DNA of 64,000 bases from positions 1-64,000 of the forward strand of contig CAMLLU010000012.1 in NCBI GenBank assembly GCA_946480925.1. Direction: 5' to 3'. Shown here in pieces: positions 55,857 to 64,000 of this stretch. This stretch comes from an uncultured Rivibacter sp. (GTDB taxonomy: Bacteria > Pseudomonadota > Gammaproteobacteria > Burkholderiales > Burkholderiaceae). A program made the translations under genes and the position numbers. The notes beneath the pieces are model-generated. The model did no database searches. It saw only the letters and a program-made list of their open reading frames with translations, and was not told the DNA's origin. Within the stretch, counting starts at the first letter, position 1, and each line of letters opens with the position of its first letter.

Positions 55857-56588
55857 ATGGACGCCACCCGGCATGACCTCAGGCAGCGGTACTGGTTGCG
55901 TGTGCATGTTTTCGCGATTGCCACGCTGTGCCTGCTGGCGCTCTGGCTGTTCTCCCACAGCCTGATGCTGCTGGGCGTCGATTCGCTGGCCGTGCGCTAT
56001 GCCGTTGCGCTGCCGCTGGCCTACGGCTGGTATCTGCTGCTGTTGCGGATCTGGGCGCAGATGCTGGTGCGGCGCGAGTCGCCATGGGACGGGGTGGATG
56101 TTCCTGTCCCCGATGGCGGCAGCCCGTCGGCCGAGGGGCCGTCGTTCGGCTCGGGTGGAGGCGGTGACTTCGGCGGCGGCGGGGCAGACGCTTCCTTCGA
56201 AGCGCCCGACGTGCTGCCCGGCCAAGTGGCCGAGGGTGCCTGCTCGCTGCTCGATGGCGCCGATGAGGGCGCGCTGGTGCTGGTACCGCTGGCCGTGGTG
56301 GTGGGCGCGGTGTTGCTGATCGCCGGCTTGCTGGGCGCTGGCGTGTTCATGGTGTTCGGCGTGGAGGTGCTGCTGGGTGTTGCGGTCGAGGTGGCGCTGG
56401 CGGCGGTGGCCGGGTCATGGGCCTATCGCGGCTTTGCCGAGGGGTGGCTGTTCACCGCGCTGCGCCACACCTGGCGTGGTGCCGTCGCGGCGCTGGTGCT
56501 GGCGGTGGCGCTGGGTGCTGCGATCAACCACTGGCTGCCCGAGGCACGCTCGTTCCCGCATGCGGTGCGGCTGGTCACAGGCCGGTGA
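55857..56588 (+). CDS. Membrane protein of unknown function with Gly-rich segment
   Basis: 243 residues from ATG 55857 (an ATG at 55773 is an alternative). Two N-terminal spans (VFAIATLCLLALWLFSHSLM, YAVALPLAYGWYLLLLRI), a Pro/Gly-rich region with FGSGGGGDFGGGG resembling the tail of TPM-type proteins, then two or three C-terminal spans. I do not recognise a function. It precedes radA by 23 bases and is likely co-transcribed. Confidence 0.7.
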   Translation: MDATRHDLRQRYWLRVHVFAIATLCLLALWLFSHSLMLLGVDSLAVRYAVALPLAYGWYLLLLRIWAQMLVRRESPWDGVDVPVPDGGSPSAEGPSFGSGGGGDFGGGGADASFEAPDVLPGQVAEGACSLLDGADEGALVLVPLAVVVGAVLLIAGLLGAGVFMVFGVEVLLGVAVEVALAAVAGSWAYRGFAEGWLFTALRHTWRGAVAALVLAVALGAAINHWLPEARSFPHAVRLVTGR

Positions 56589-56611
56589 ACCTGCCGGCTA
56601 CAGTCGCCCGA

Positions 56612-57976
56612 ATGGCCAAAGACAAAACCATCTACACCTGCTCCGAATGTGGCGGCAGCAGCCCCAAGTGGCTGGGCAAGTGCCCGAGCTGCGGCGCGTG
56701 GAACACGCTCGAAGAGACCGTTGCCGAAAGCGCCTCGCCGTCGAGGAACCGCTTTCAGTCGTTGGCCAAGTCGCAGCCCGTCGCCACGCTGAGCGAAATC
56801 GAGGCCGGCGACGTGGCCCGCACGCCCACGGGGCTCGAGGAGCTCGACCGCGTGCTGGGCGGCGGCATCGTGGCCGGCGGCGTGGTGCTGATCGGCGGCG
56901 ACCCGGGCATCGGCAAGTCCACGCTGCTGCTGCAGGCGGTCGACGCGATGAGCCTGCAGATGAAGGTGCTCTACATCACCGGCGAGGAAAGCGGCTCGCA
57001 GATCGCATTGCGCTCGCGCCGGCTGGGCCTGGCCGGCACGCAGGTGCGCGTGCTGGCCGAGATCAACCTCGAGAAGATCCTGGCCACCATCGAGTCCGAG
57101 AAGCCGGCCTTCTGCGTGATCGACTCGATCCAGACGCTGTATTCGGAGCAGCTCACGTCCGCGCCCGGCTCGGTGGCGCAGGTGCGCGAATGCGCGGCGC
57201 AGCTCACGCGCACGGCCAAGGCCGGCGGCACGAGCATGGTGCTGGTGGGGCACGTCACGAAAGAGGGCTCGCTGGCGGGCCCGCGCGTGCTCGAGCACAT
57301 CGTCGACACGGTGCTGTACTTCGAAGGCGACACGCACTCGGCCTTCCGCCTGGTGCGCGCCTTCAAGAACCGCTTCGGCGCCGTCAACGAGATCGGCGTG
57401 TTCGCCATGACCGAGCGCGGCCTGAAGGGTGTGGCCAACCCAAGCGCGATCTTCCTTTCCACGCACAACGAGCCGGTGCCGGGCTCGTGCGTGCTGGTCA
57501 CGCTCGAAGGCACGCGACCCATGCTGGTGGAGATCCAGGCGCTGGTCGATTCCGGCGGCCCCAGCCCGCGGCGCCTTTCGGTGGGCCTGGAGCGCGACCG
57601 CCTCGCCATGCTGCTGGCCGTGCTGCACCGCCATGCCGGCATCGACAGCTTCGACCAGGACGTGTTCGTCAACGCGGTGGGCGGCGTGCGCATCAGCGAG
57701 CCGGCCGCCGACCTGGCGGTGATGCTCGCCATCCAGAGCTCGCTGCGCGGCAAGCCGCTGCCGCGCGGCTTCCTGGCCTTTGGCGAAGTGGGCCTGGCCG
57801 GTGAAGTGCGCCCTGCGCCGCGCGGCCAGGAAAGGCTGAAGGAAGCGGCGAAGCTGGGCTTTTCCGTCGCCGTGGTGCCGAAGGCCAACGCACCGAAGAA
57901 AGCACCCGAGGGGTTGACCGTGCATGCGGTGGAGCGCATCGAACAGGCGATCGACCTGGTGCGGTCATTGGCCTGA
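56612..57976 (+). CDS. radA: DNA repair protein RadA
   Basis: Hexameric helicase-like ATPase that processes recombination branch structures; 454 residues. The N-terminal zinc finger is CSECGG..CPSCGAWN (10-29), Walker A GGDPGIGKST (about 91-100), the RadA-specific KNRFG motif follows, and the C-terminal Lon-protease-like domain begins about 280. Start ATG at 56612 gives MAKDKTIYTCSECGG, matching the family. Confidence 0.96.
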   Translation: MAKDKTIYTCSECGGSSPKWLGKCPSCGAWNTLEETVAESASPSRNRFQSLAKSQPVATLSEIEAGDVARTPTGLEELDRVLGGGIVAGGVVLIGGDPGIGKSTLLLQAVDAMSLQMKVLYITGEESGSQIALRSRRLGLAGTQVRVLAEINLEKILATIESEKPAFCVIDSIQTLYSEQLTSAPGSVAQVRECAAQLTRTAKAGGTSMVLVGHVTKEGSLAGPRVLEHIVDTVLYFEGDTHSAFRLVRAFKNRFGAVNEIGVFAMTERGLKGVANPSAIFLSTHNEPVPGSCVLVTLEGTRPMLVEIQALVDSGGPSPRRLSVGLERDRLAMLLAVLHRHAGIDSFDQDVFVNAVGGVRISEPAADLAVMLAIQSSLRGKPLPRGFLAFGEVGLAGEVRPAPRGQERLKEAAKLGFSVAVVPKANAPKKAPEGLTVHAVERIEQAIDLVRSLA

Positions 57977-58158
57977 CGCCGCGCAGCGACAACCCTGCGC
58001 CCAGCAAATCCTTCGGCATACATGGCAGGTGCGCAAGCGGCGCGCCCGCCCCAATGCGGGGGACGGCCTGCGGAACGGCGATTGCCGAGTGAGAACGTTC
58101 CCCCGAAAGACGTATGGCTGGGAGGAACGTACGCAACCCTGCTGAAAGGAACTCACTC

Positions 58159-58521
58159 ATGAACAAGTCATCCCTTGCCAAGAAGGCCTCGATCGTCGTG
58201 CTGAGCCTGTTTGCCGGCGCAGCCATTGCGCAGAACAGCGCTGCGGGCCGCGAGGGTGGTGGTGCCACCGGCCCCGACGCCGATGGCACGGCACAGGTCA
58301 AGCCCAAGAGCGACCCCACGCTGCAGGGCAGCGGCACGAGCACCACGGCGCCAGAAGGTTCGGCCGCGACGGACAGCACGCACAAGGGCAGCAAGTCCAT
58401 GAAGGACAACAAGCGCAAGGGCACTCGTGGCAACGCTGCATCCCGCGAGTCCACCGACGGCGCGCCGACGGGCACCAGCCCCACCAACGAAAACAACACG
58501 ACAGGCGGCACGCAGCGCTGA
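58159..58521 (+). CDS. Small exported low-complexity protein
   Basis: 120 residues: signal peptide MNKSSLAKKASIVVLSLFAG ending AIA-QN, then a disordered Gly/Ser/Thr/Lys-rich chain (GTSTTAPEGSAATDSTHKGS, KSMKDNKRKGTRGN) without hydrophobic core. AAAGGAACTC precedes the ATG. No family recognised; similar short proteins are common in Burkholderiales and may respond to stress. Followed by a strong terminator. Confidence 0.75.
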   Translation: MNKSSLAKKASIVVLSLFAGAAIAQNSAAGREGGGATGPDADGTAQVKPKSDPTLQGSGTSTTAPEGSAATDSTHKGSKSMKDNKRKGTRGNAASRESTDGAPTGTSPTNENNTTGGTQR

Positions 58522-58538
58522 CCGTACGTGAATGAACG

Positions 58539-58572
58539 AGGCGCTGCCGCTTCCCCGCGGCAGCGCCTTCTT
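58539..58572 (+). terminator. Rho-independent terminator
   Basis: Perfect 12-bp stem, arm AGGCGCTGCCGC at 58539-58550, loop TTCCCC, second arm 58557-58568, followed by TCTTCTT. It ends the small exported protein transcript. Confidence 0.85.
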
Positions 58573-58657
58573 CATTGGAGGCCGGTGTCCCGGCCGTGCG
58601 ATTCCTTACGAGCTGCGGCTTGACGCGCCACACCCCGATGGATGCAATGCCCGCACG

Positions 58658-60184
58658 ATGGGCAGCACGTTCAAACGGATCTGGTGGCTGGCATTGCTGT
58701 GGCCCCTGGCGTGGCCTTCATGGGCGAGCGCGGCCGATGCCACCCGCGTGGTGGTGGGCTCCAAGCGCTTCACCGAGTCGTACATCCTGGGCGAGATCGT
58801 GGCGCAGACGGCGCGGCCGTTTGCCGCGGCCGTGGAACACCGGCCGGGCCTGGGCAACACCGCGGTGGTGTTCGAGGCGCTGAAGGCCGGCGCGATCGAC
58901 GTCTACCCCGAATACCTCGGCACGCTCGACGCCGAGATCCTGAAGCACCCTCGACCCACCGACCGCGACACCATGCGCCGCGAGCTTGCGCCCATGGGGC
59001 TGGGCGTGGCGGTGCCGCTGGGCTTCGACAACGGCTACGCACTGGCGCTGCGATCGGCCGACGCGCAACGCCTGCAGCTGCGGCGCATCGGCGACCTGCG
59101 TGCGCAGCCGCAGCTCGTGCTGGGGCTGTCGCATGAATTCATCGGCCGCGCCGACGGCTGGCCCGGGCTCGCGGCGCGCTACAAGCTGCCGCAGCAACCG
59201 GTGGGCATCGACCATGGCGTCGCATACGAAGCGCTCGAAGCCGGCCGCATCGCCGTGACCGACATCTACACCACCGACGCGAAGATCGCCTCGCTCGGCC
59301 TCACGGTGCTCGAAGACGATGCGCGCTACTTCCCGCGCTACGACGCCGTGCTGCTCTACAGGCTCGACCTGCCGCAGCGCGCGCCGGCCGCCTGGCAGGC
59401 CATCACGCGACTCGAGGGCCGCATCGGCCAGGCCGCGATGATCGCGATGAACGGCGAGGCCGAACTCAAAGGCCGCCCGTTCGCCGACATCGCGCGCGAC
59501 TTCGTGAACCCGCCCAAGCCGGGTGCGGCGGCAGGCAGCGGGCGGGCCGGCTTCGTGCAACGGCTGCTGGCCGACGACCTGGCCCGGCTCACGCGCGAAC
59601 ACGTCACGCTGGTGCTGCTGGCGGTGGGGGCTGCGGTGCTGGTCGGCGTGCCACTGGGCGTTGCGGCCGCGGCCGTGCCGCGCCTCGAGCAGGCGGTGAT
59701 GGCATTGGTGGGCCTGCTGCAGACCGTGCCGTCGCTCGCGTTGTTCGCAGCGCTCATCCCGCTGCTGGGCCGCATCGGCGCCGTGCCCGCGTTGATCGCA
59801 CTGGCGTTGTATGCGCTGCTGCCCATCGTGCGCAACACCACCACCGGCCTCGCGCAGGTGCCTCGAGGCCTGCGCGCGGCCGGCACGGCGCTGGGCCTCA
59901 CGCCGGCACAGCGCTGGCGTGCCATCGACCTGCCGCTGGCGCTGCCGGTCATCGTGGCCGGCATCAAGACCGCGGCCGTCATCACGGTGGGCACGGCCAC
60001 CATCGCCGCGTTCATCGGTGCCGGCGGCTACGGCGAACGCATCGCCACCGGCCTCGCGCTCAACGACCACGCCGCGCTGCTGGCCGGTGCAGTGCCGGCG
60101 GCCTTGCTGGCGTTGGCGACGCAGGCGCTGTTCGAGGGGGTCGAGCGGCTTGTGCTTCGCCGCCTCTGCCGCGGCGCCGCGTGA
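58658..60184 (+). CDS. Fused osmoprotectant-type ABC protein: OpuBC-like binding domain + OpuBB-like permease
   Basis: 508 residues. A signal or anchor (WWLALLWPLAWPSWASA) leads into a type II binding domain of the glycine-betaine/choline/ergothioneine class (VVVGSKRFTESYILGEIVAQ, DVYPEYLGTL, DIYTTDAKI). From about 300 a six-span permease follows, with GLLQTVPSLALFAALIP and the EAA-like RNTTTGLAQVPRGLRAAGTA loop. Fusion order is binding domain first. No OpuBA-type ATPase is encoded on either side, so the partner must lie elsewhere. Ligand unknown; quaternary amines or ergothioneine are candidates. Confidence 0.88.
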   Translation: MGSTFKRIWWLALLWPLAWPSWASAADATRVVVGSKRFTESYILGEIVAQTARPFAAAVEHRPGLGNTAVVFEALKAGAIDVYPEYLGTLDAEILKHPRPTDRDTMRRELAPMGLGVAVPLGFDNGYALALRSADAQRLQLRRIGDLRAQPQLVLGLSHEFIGRADGWPGLAARYKLPQQPVGIDHGVAYEALEAGRIAVTDIYTTDAKIASLGLTVLEDDARYFPRYDAVLLYRLDLPQRAPAAWQAITRLEGRIGQAAMIAMNGEAELKGRPFADIARDFVNPPKPGAAAGSGRAGFVQRLLADDLARLTREHVTLVLLAVGAAVLVGVPLGVAAAAVPRLEQAVMALVGLLQTVPSLALFAALIPLLGRIGAVPALIALALYALLPIVRNTTTGLAQVPRGLRAAGTALGLTPAQRWRAIDLPLALPVIVAGIKTAAVITVGTATIAAFIGAGGYGERIATGLALNDHAALLAGAVPAALLALATQALFEGVERLVLRRLCRGAA

Positions 60185-60355
60185 CGCGGCAGTGCCGTCG
60201 TGTTCCATACAACAGCCAGTGAGGCAGAACCGAACACTCGCTGGTTCAGGAGCGAACAACATGAACTCGGGCGGCCTTTCCGCTGCGAAGCTCAGCTAGC
60301 CTGACGCGCCCGCCTACAGCCCGACGCGGCGACCAGCCAGCAGTACCGCACCCTC

Positions 60356-62293
60356 ATGAGACTCTCCCAGACTCCGCCCCTTCCATTGGCTGCCTCCTTG
60401 CGTGCCGCCTTGTCCGCATGCGGCCGATCGATCCACAAGGCCGCCGTTTGGATGCTCGTCGTCGCCTCGGCGGCGGTTTGCGGCATATCGGTCGCGGCCG
60501 AGAGCCCGTCACCGCAACCGCAGGCCATCGACCACAGCGGGTGGCCTGCCGATTCGCCTCTCGTGGCCGTCGATCCCCAGGGCAATGCCATGGTGGTCTG
60601 GAGGCAGTCTTCCAGGTACAAGCAGCCCCCCAGCCTCTGGTCGAACCGCTACATCGCCAAGAGCGATGCCTGGGGCTCCGAGCGCCTGCCGCTCACGTCG
60701 TGGCCACGCCCATACACGGCACACGACATCGCGGCCGTGCCCGGTGGGGACGTCTTCGTCATCGCCAGCGACGAAGACAACGCGGTCGTGCATCGCTTCA
60801 GCGCACGAAGCCAGTCGTGGGGCAAGGAGTGGACGCTCGACAAGGGCCGGGCCACCCGCCATGACGTGCGCATCGCGGCAGACCCGCAGGGCAACGTGCT
60901 CGCCGTGTGGACGCGCGAGGGCAAGTCCAATACGGCCCTTTGGGCCAGCTACTACAGTGCTGCAAGCGCCCGCTGGAGCCCTGCCGAAGCGATCAGTGCT
61001 GCGACCGGATGGGCGAAAGATCCAGAGCTGGCTTTCGACGGAAAGGGCGACGCGATCGTCGCCTGGCATGTGGACCGCACCATCCGGGCCAGGCGCTTTA
61101 CCGCAGGCGTCTGGGAGCCGCTCCACACGGTGGCTGATCCGGGCTCCGACAAATTTCACCTCGCCGTATCGCGCAATGGTGTTGCGACACTCGCATGGGA
61201 GTTCGAGTGCCGCCTTCGGGCCGCTCGTTACGAGCCCGGACTGAATGGCAGCGGCGCGTGGGGCAACGCGGTGGACATCGATCACCACGACGGCGCGCCT
61301 TGCAGAAGCGGTACCTCGGTAGCGATGGACGATGGCGACAACGCCGTCGTGGCCTGGACCCAGGAGATGCCAGGCGAAACCCGGCGCAGCGTGTACACCA
61401 GCCGCTTCGTCGCGTCCGGGCCTGGGGGCGCGTGGAGCCAGGCCCAGCATGTGGGCAGCAACAGTGGCTACTCGGCATACAACCACACGTCTGTCGTCGT
61501 GGATGCGAAAGGCAGCGCCTTCGTCGCCTGGACCGAGGAAGGGCCCAACCACCGCAAACGTGTCTACGCCAACCGCCAAACGCCTGGGCAGGGCTGGGGG
61601 CAGGCCATCGCGGTGATGCAGTCCGACGTCTTCACTGTCGGCGATCTGTCGATGGCCTCGGGCACGGATGGCACGGTCATGCTGGCCTGGCAAGCGACCG
61701 ACAACCGGCAGACGGTGCAGATCAGGGCTCACCGCCTGGCCTCAGGTTCGTGCGCAGATCCCTGCAGCAAGGCCGGTGTGGACGCTGCCCAGCAGGCCGA
61801 ACCTGGGCCGCAGGACCGGATCAACTACTGCACGGCAACCCGGGGGCGTGACGACGCCCTCGCGGGGCGGCTGCCTTCTGCCATGTGCCAGACGCCGCCC
61901 GCCGTCGAAACGTACCGTGCCGGCTACGGCGAGGGCATCCTGCGGTTCTGCACGGCGGAAAACGGTCTCCAGCGCGGCCGATCAGGTCTCGCGACCCGCA
62001 GCGACATCTGCCCGTCGAATCTGCTCGAGTTTCAAATGGGCTACACGATGGGTGGCGAGCTGCACGACCTGAATCGCCAGCTCGAGCGGATTGCCGCTCA
62101 GCAGGCAGATGCGCGCAAGGCGTTGGCCGACCCCTCGACCGGCCGCTCCGATCGCGACGACGCCAGCCTGCGACTCAAGCAGCTCGATGCCGACAAACTG
62201 GCGGCTCAAAAGCAGATCCGCGAAACCGAGCTCGTGGTCTCGCAGATGCGAATGCTGATGAAGGCGCCTGCCCCTGCGCGCTTGCGCAAGTGA
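60356..62293 (+). CDS. Exported beta-propeller protein with C-terminal DUF2799 domain
   Basis: 645 residues. A long N-terminus includes the signal core VWMLVVASAAVCGISVA (about 31-48). Residues about 55-450 are repeated units such as PLVAVDPQGNAMVVWR, VRIAADPQGNVLAVWT, ELAFDGKGDAIVAWH and VVVDAKGSAFVAWT, a propeller of six or more blades. The C-terminal 480-600 has paired Cys motifs of DUF2799: INYCTATRGRDDAL, YRAGYGEGILRFCTAENGL, and CPSNLLEFQMGYTMGGELHD. A coiled coil of about 60 residues ends the protein. Function unknown; the architecture suggests a periplasmic or surface scaffold. Confidence 0.7.
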   Translation: MRLSQTPPLPLAASLRAALSACGRSIHKAAVWMLVVASAAVCGISVAAESPSPQPQAIDHSGWPADSPLVAVDPQGNAMVVWRQSSRYKQPPSLWSNRYIAKSDAWGSERLPLTSWPRPYTAHDIAAVPGGDVFVIASDEDNAVVHRFSARSQSWGKEWTLDKGRATRHDVRIAADPQGNVLAVWTREGKSNTALWASYYSAASARWSPAEAISAATGWAKDPELAFDGKGDAIVAWHVDRTIRARRFTAGVWEPLHTVADPGSDKFHLAVSRNGVATLAWEFECRLRAARYEPGLNGSGAWGNAVDIDHHDGAPCRSGTSVAMDDGDNAVVAWTQEMPGETRRSVYTSRFVASGPGGAWSQAQHVGSNSGYSAYNHTSVVVDAKGSAFVAWTEEGPNHRKRVYANRQTPGQGWGQAIAVMQSDVFTVGDLSMASGTDGTVMLAWQATDNRQTVQIRAHRLASGSCADPCSKAGVDAAQQAEPGPQDRINYCTATRGRDDALAGRLPSAMCQTPPAVETYRAGYGEGILRFCTAENGLQRGRSGLATRSDICPSNLLEFQMGYTMGGELHDLNRQLERIAAQQADARKALADPSTGRSDRDDASLRLKQLDADKLAAQKQIRETELVVSQMRMLMKAPAPARLRK

Positions 62294-62741
62294 AGTGAAG
62301 GGAGGCCCTGGCGCTGCCCCATTGCCCGCGTTGTGATCTGCAGCGGGCCAGCACGCGCGCCACCCCCTCACATCTGCAAACGCGCAACTACGGGCTCACC
62401 CCTATCCCAAAAAAACGAACGCTCGTACTAAATAGCGCCTCACGCCAGCCGGCCGCATGAACACGCACCGTGTTGCGGGTCGGCCGCCGTCCCTCAGGGC
62501 GTGCCGGCTGCGCGTGCTGCTTTCGCCTTGCGGCGCCAGAGACCCTGGGCCGCCGCAAGCGCGCGGCAGCTGCTCTCTCACCATCGGCACACGGCCGCAG
62601 AGCCGTGCGAGGTCCCGTCGGACGAGCTTCGTGTTGTGTGCATGCGCCTGTGCCTGCGCAAGCACGGCTTCGTCCGCCCGTGGCGGCCGCGGCAGTTCAG
62701 GCCGCTTCGTTCGCTGTTTCCATGAACGAGGAGAAGACTCG
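62294..62741. promoter_or_regulatory. 448-bp lipase upstream region
   Basis: No gene supported. It contains ACGA-ACGC-TCGT at 62415-62426, an interrupted dyad in a locally A/T-rich setting that resembles TetR-type sites near lipid genes, and a ribosome site GAGGAGAAG before the lipase ATG. The rest is GC-rich with only shadow frames. Confidence 0.4.
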
Positions 62742-63689
62742 ATGAAGCAAATGAAAAAGCGCCTCGCTGCCACGCTGCTCGCGTCGGCAGCCGCTTGCTG
62801 CCTGGGGCTCGCCGTGCCGGCGGCCCGGGCAGCCGACACCTATGCGCAGACGCGCTACCCCATCGTGCTGGTGCACGGCCTGCTGGGCTTCGATGCCATC
62901 GGCCCGGTGAACTACTGGTACGGCATCCCGTCGTCGCTGCGCTCGAGCGGCGCCACGGTGTATGTGCCGCAGCAGTCGGCCGCCAACGCCAGCGAAGTGC
63001 GCGGCGAGCAGCTGCTTGCGCAACTGCGCCAGCTGAAGGCGGCCTATGGCCACGCGAAGTTCAATCTCGTGGGCCACAGCCACGGCGGGCAGACGGTGCG
63101 CTACGTGGCCTCGGTGGCACCCGAGCTGGTGGCTTCGGTCACCACCGTGGGCACGCCGCACCAGGGCAGCAAGGTGGCCGACGCCGTGGAGGCCGGCACC
63201 AGCGCCACCGGCACCACCGCTGCCGTGGCCGCGGTGGTGAACGCACTGGCCACCTTTCTCGACTGGCTCTCGGGTGGTGCCGGCAACCCGCAGGACTCGC
63301 TGGCCGCGTTGAAGTCGCTCAACACCGCGGGTGCGGCGGCCTTCAACTCGAGCCACCCGGCCGGTGCACCCACCAGCGCCTGCGGCTTCGGGCCGGCCAG
63401 CGTGAACGGCGTGCGCTACTACTCGGTGAGTGGTACCTCGGTGCTCACCAACGTGCTCGACCTGGCCGACCCCATGCTCGTCGCGTCGTCCATCTTCTTC
63501 GGCTCCGAGGCCAACGACGGGCTGGTGTCTCGCTGCTCGTCGCACTGGGGCACGGTGCTGCGCGACGACTACCCCTGGAACCACCTCGACGAGGTGAACC
63601 AGAGCTTCGGCCTGCGCGGCCTGTTCACGCCCGACCCGGTGGCGTTCTATCGCACGCAGGCCAACCGGCTGAAGTCGCTGGGGTTGTGA
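62742..63689 (+). CDS. lipA: Secreted triacylglycerol lipase, family I (Burkholderia/Pseudomonas LipA-like)
   Basis: 315 residues. Signal peptide MKQMKKRLAATLLASAAACC cleaved near ARA-AD. The alpha/beta hydrolase core has oxyanion region VLVHGLLGFD, nucleophile Ser113 in GHSHGG, catalytic Asp in SEANDGLVSRCSSHWG, and His in NHLDEVNQ; the nearby Asp residues bind calcium in this family. A Cys pair (CGFG..SRCSSHW) can form the known disulfide. Start ATG at 62742 follows GAGGAGAAG. Family I.1/I.2 lipases need a foldase, whose gene follows after 3 bases, and the type II secretion system. Confidence 0.94.
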   Translation: MKQMKKRLAATLLASAAACCLGLAVPAARAADTYAQTRYPIVLVHGLLGFDAIGPVNYWYGIPSSLRSSGATVYVPQQSAANASEVRGEQLLAQLRQLKAAYGHAKFNLVGHSHGGQTVRYVASVAPELVASVTTVGTPHQGSKVADAVEAGTSATGTTAAVAAVVNALATFLDWLSGGAGNPQDSLAALKSLNTAGAAAFNSSHPAGAPTSACGFGPASVNGVRYYSVSGTSVLTNVLDLADPMLVASSIFFGSEANDGLVSRCSSHWGTVLRDDYPWNHLDEVNQSFGLRGLFTPDPVAFYRTQANRLKSLGL

Positions 63690-63692
63690 GCC

Positions 63693-64000
63693 GTGGGCCC
63701 GTTGACTGCCACCGCCCTGGTGGGGGCGGGCGCCGCGGTGCTGCTGGGCCTGTGGGCCTGGCAGCGCAACGACACCGCGCACGAGCCGGTGCGGTTGCGG
63801 GCAGCCACCGCACCGGCTGCCTCGTTGCATGCGCCGCAGGCCGGCGCTGCGGCCGCACCGCCTCGCGCGGCTGCGGCCTCGTCGCCCGGGCAGTTCACGC
63901 AGTGGCTGGCCGAGCGCAGCTCGCTGCGCGGTGCCGCGCCCGACGGTTCGTGGGGCGAGTTCGATGCACAAGGCCGGCTCAAGCCCGCGCTCGCGCTGCG
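63693..64000 (+). CDS. lifO: Lipase-specific foldase (lipase chaperone), partial
   Basis: Starts with GTG at 63693, 3 bases after the lipase stop, and runs off the window. The translation begins MGPLTATALVGAGAAVLLGL, a membrane anchor, then an Ala/Pro-rich linker and the start of the foldase domain: FTQWLAERSSLRGAAPDGSW and GEFDAQGRLKPALAL, the conserved SL.G...DG...D..G.L pattern of lipase chaperones. It stays anchored in the inner membrane and folds the lipase in the periplasm. Confidence 0.88.
   Translation, partial: MGPLTATALVGAGAAVLLGLWAWQRNDTAHEPVRLRAATAPAASLHAPQAGAAAAPPRAAAASSPGQFTQWLAERSSLRGAAPDGSWGEFDAQGRLKPALAL

Noticed and set aside
58020..58045. Possible sigma-54 promoter (TGGCAGG...) before the small exported protein
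   Set aside because: Spacing and the downstream GC element do not match the -24/-12 consensus.
60261..60299. Twelve-codon open frame before the propeller gene
   Set aside because: Too short and without a ribosome site or other support.
62457..62741. N-terminal extension of the lipase to 62457
   Set aside because: Arg/Cys/Ser-rich and homology-free; a signal peptide with good ribosome site starts at 62742.

Overview
The window is high-GC bacterial DNA with strongly G/C-ending codons. Gene content and order suggest a plant- or soil-associated betaproteobacterium of the Burkholderiales. The markers are a chvE/ggu/gbpR sugar locus, divergent lplT and alr with radA nearby, a MocR regulator divergent from a DUF2917 gene, a family I lipase followed by its foldase, and an IS110-type insertion sequence. 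The genus cannot be fixed from the sequence alone. No rRNA, tRNA, CRISPR array or phage is visible.

Region 1 (1-7914) is a sugar-acid/pentose module on the minus strand: gguC, an alpha-ketoglutarate-semialdehyde dehydrogenase, two periplasmic sugar-binding proteins (YtfQ-like and ChvE-like), the ATPase gguA and the start of the permease gguB. A divergent LysR-type regulator (GbpR-like) faces it. A frameshifted stump of a GMC oxidoreductase follows the regulator.

Region 2 (8095-31490) is a galactan utilisation locus. The minus strand carries galM, a Tat-exported GH53 galactanase, a TonB-domain protein, an IS110 copy, a CBM-only protein, a second GH53 galactanase with a C-terminal CBM, a LamB-like porin, a MalEFGK-like ABC importer and a GH35 beta-galactosidase. 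The plus strand carries GH42 beta-galactosidase, galE, galT, galK and a LacI-family regulator, ended by a strong terminator. Three 16-bp LacI-type palindromes lie before the porin and between GH35 and GH42. This gives a coherent scheme: galactan is cut outside the cell, oligomers enter by porin and ABC importer, beta-galactosidases release galactose, and the Leloir pathway consumes it. It resembles the gan locus known from Dickeya.

Region 3 (31548-36768) adds a pectinesterase lipoprotein, an SDR sugar dehydrogenase, an L-arabonate dehydratase and an SMP-30 lactonase. With gguC and the semialdehyde dehydrogenase of region 1 these make a nearly complete non-phosphorylative L-arabinose route to 2-oxoglutarate. 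The galactan locus is therefore flanked on both sides by arabinose genes, as expected for a type I arabinogalactan/pectin side-chain consumer.

Region 4 (36803-64000) is mostly housekeeping or accessory: a PhoX phosphatase, an Svx/AvrXca-like secreted metallopeptidase, a macrodomain protein, an SDR, a TPR/winged-helix regulator with a divergent orphan gene, rlpA, a DMT transporter, an SGNH hydrolase, an arylamine N-acetyltransferase, lplT/alr, MocR/DUF2917, arfB, a LysE exporter, radA, a fused OpuBC-OpuBB protein, a beta-propeller/DUF2799 protein, and a lipase with its foldase cut by the window end. Several families of intergenic palindromic repeats are scattered through the window.
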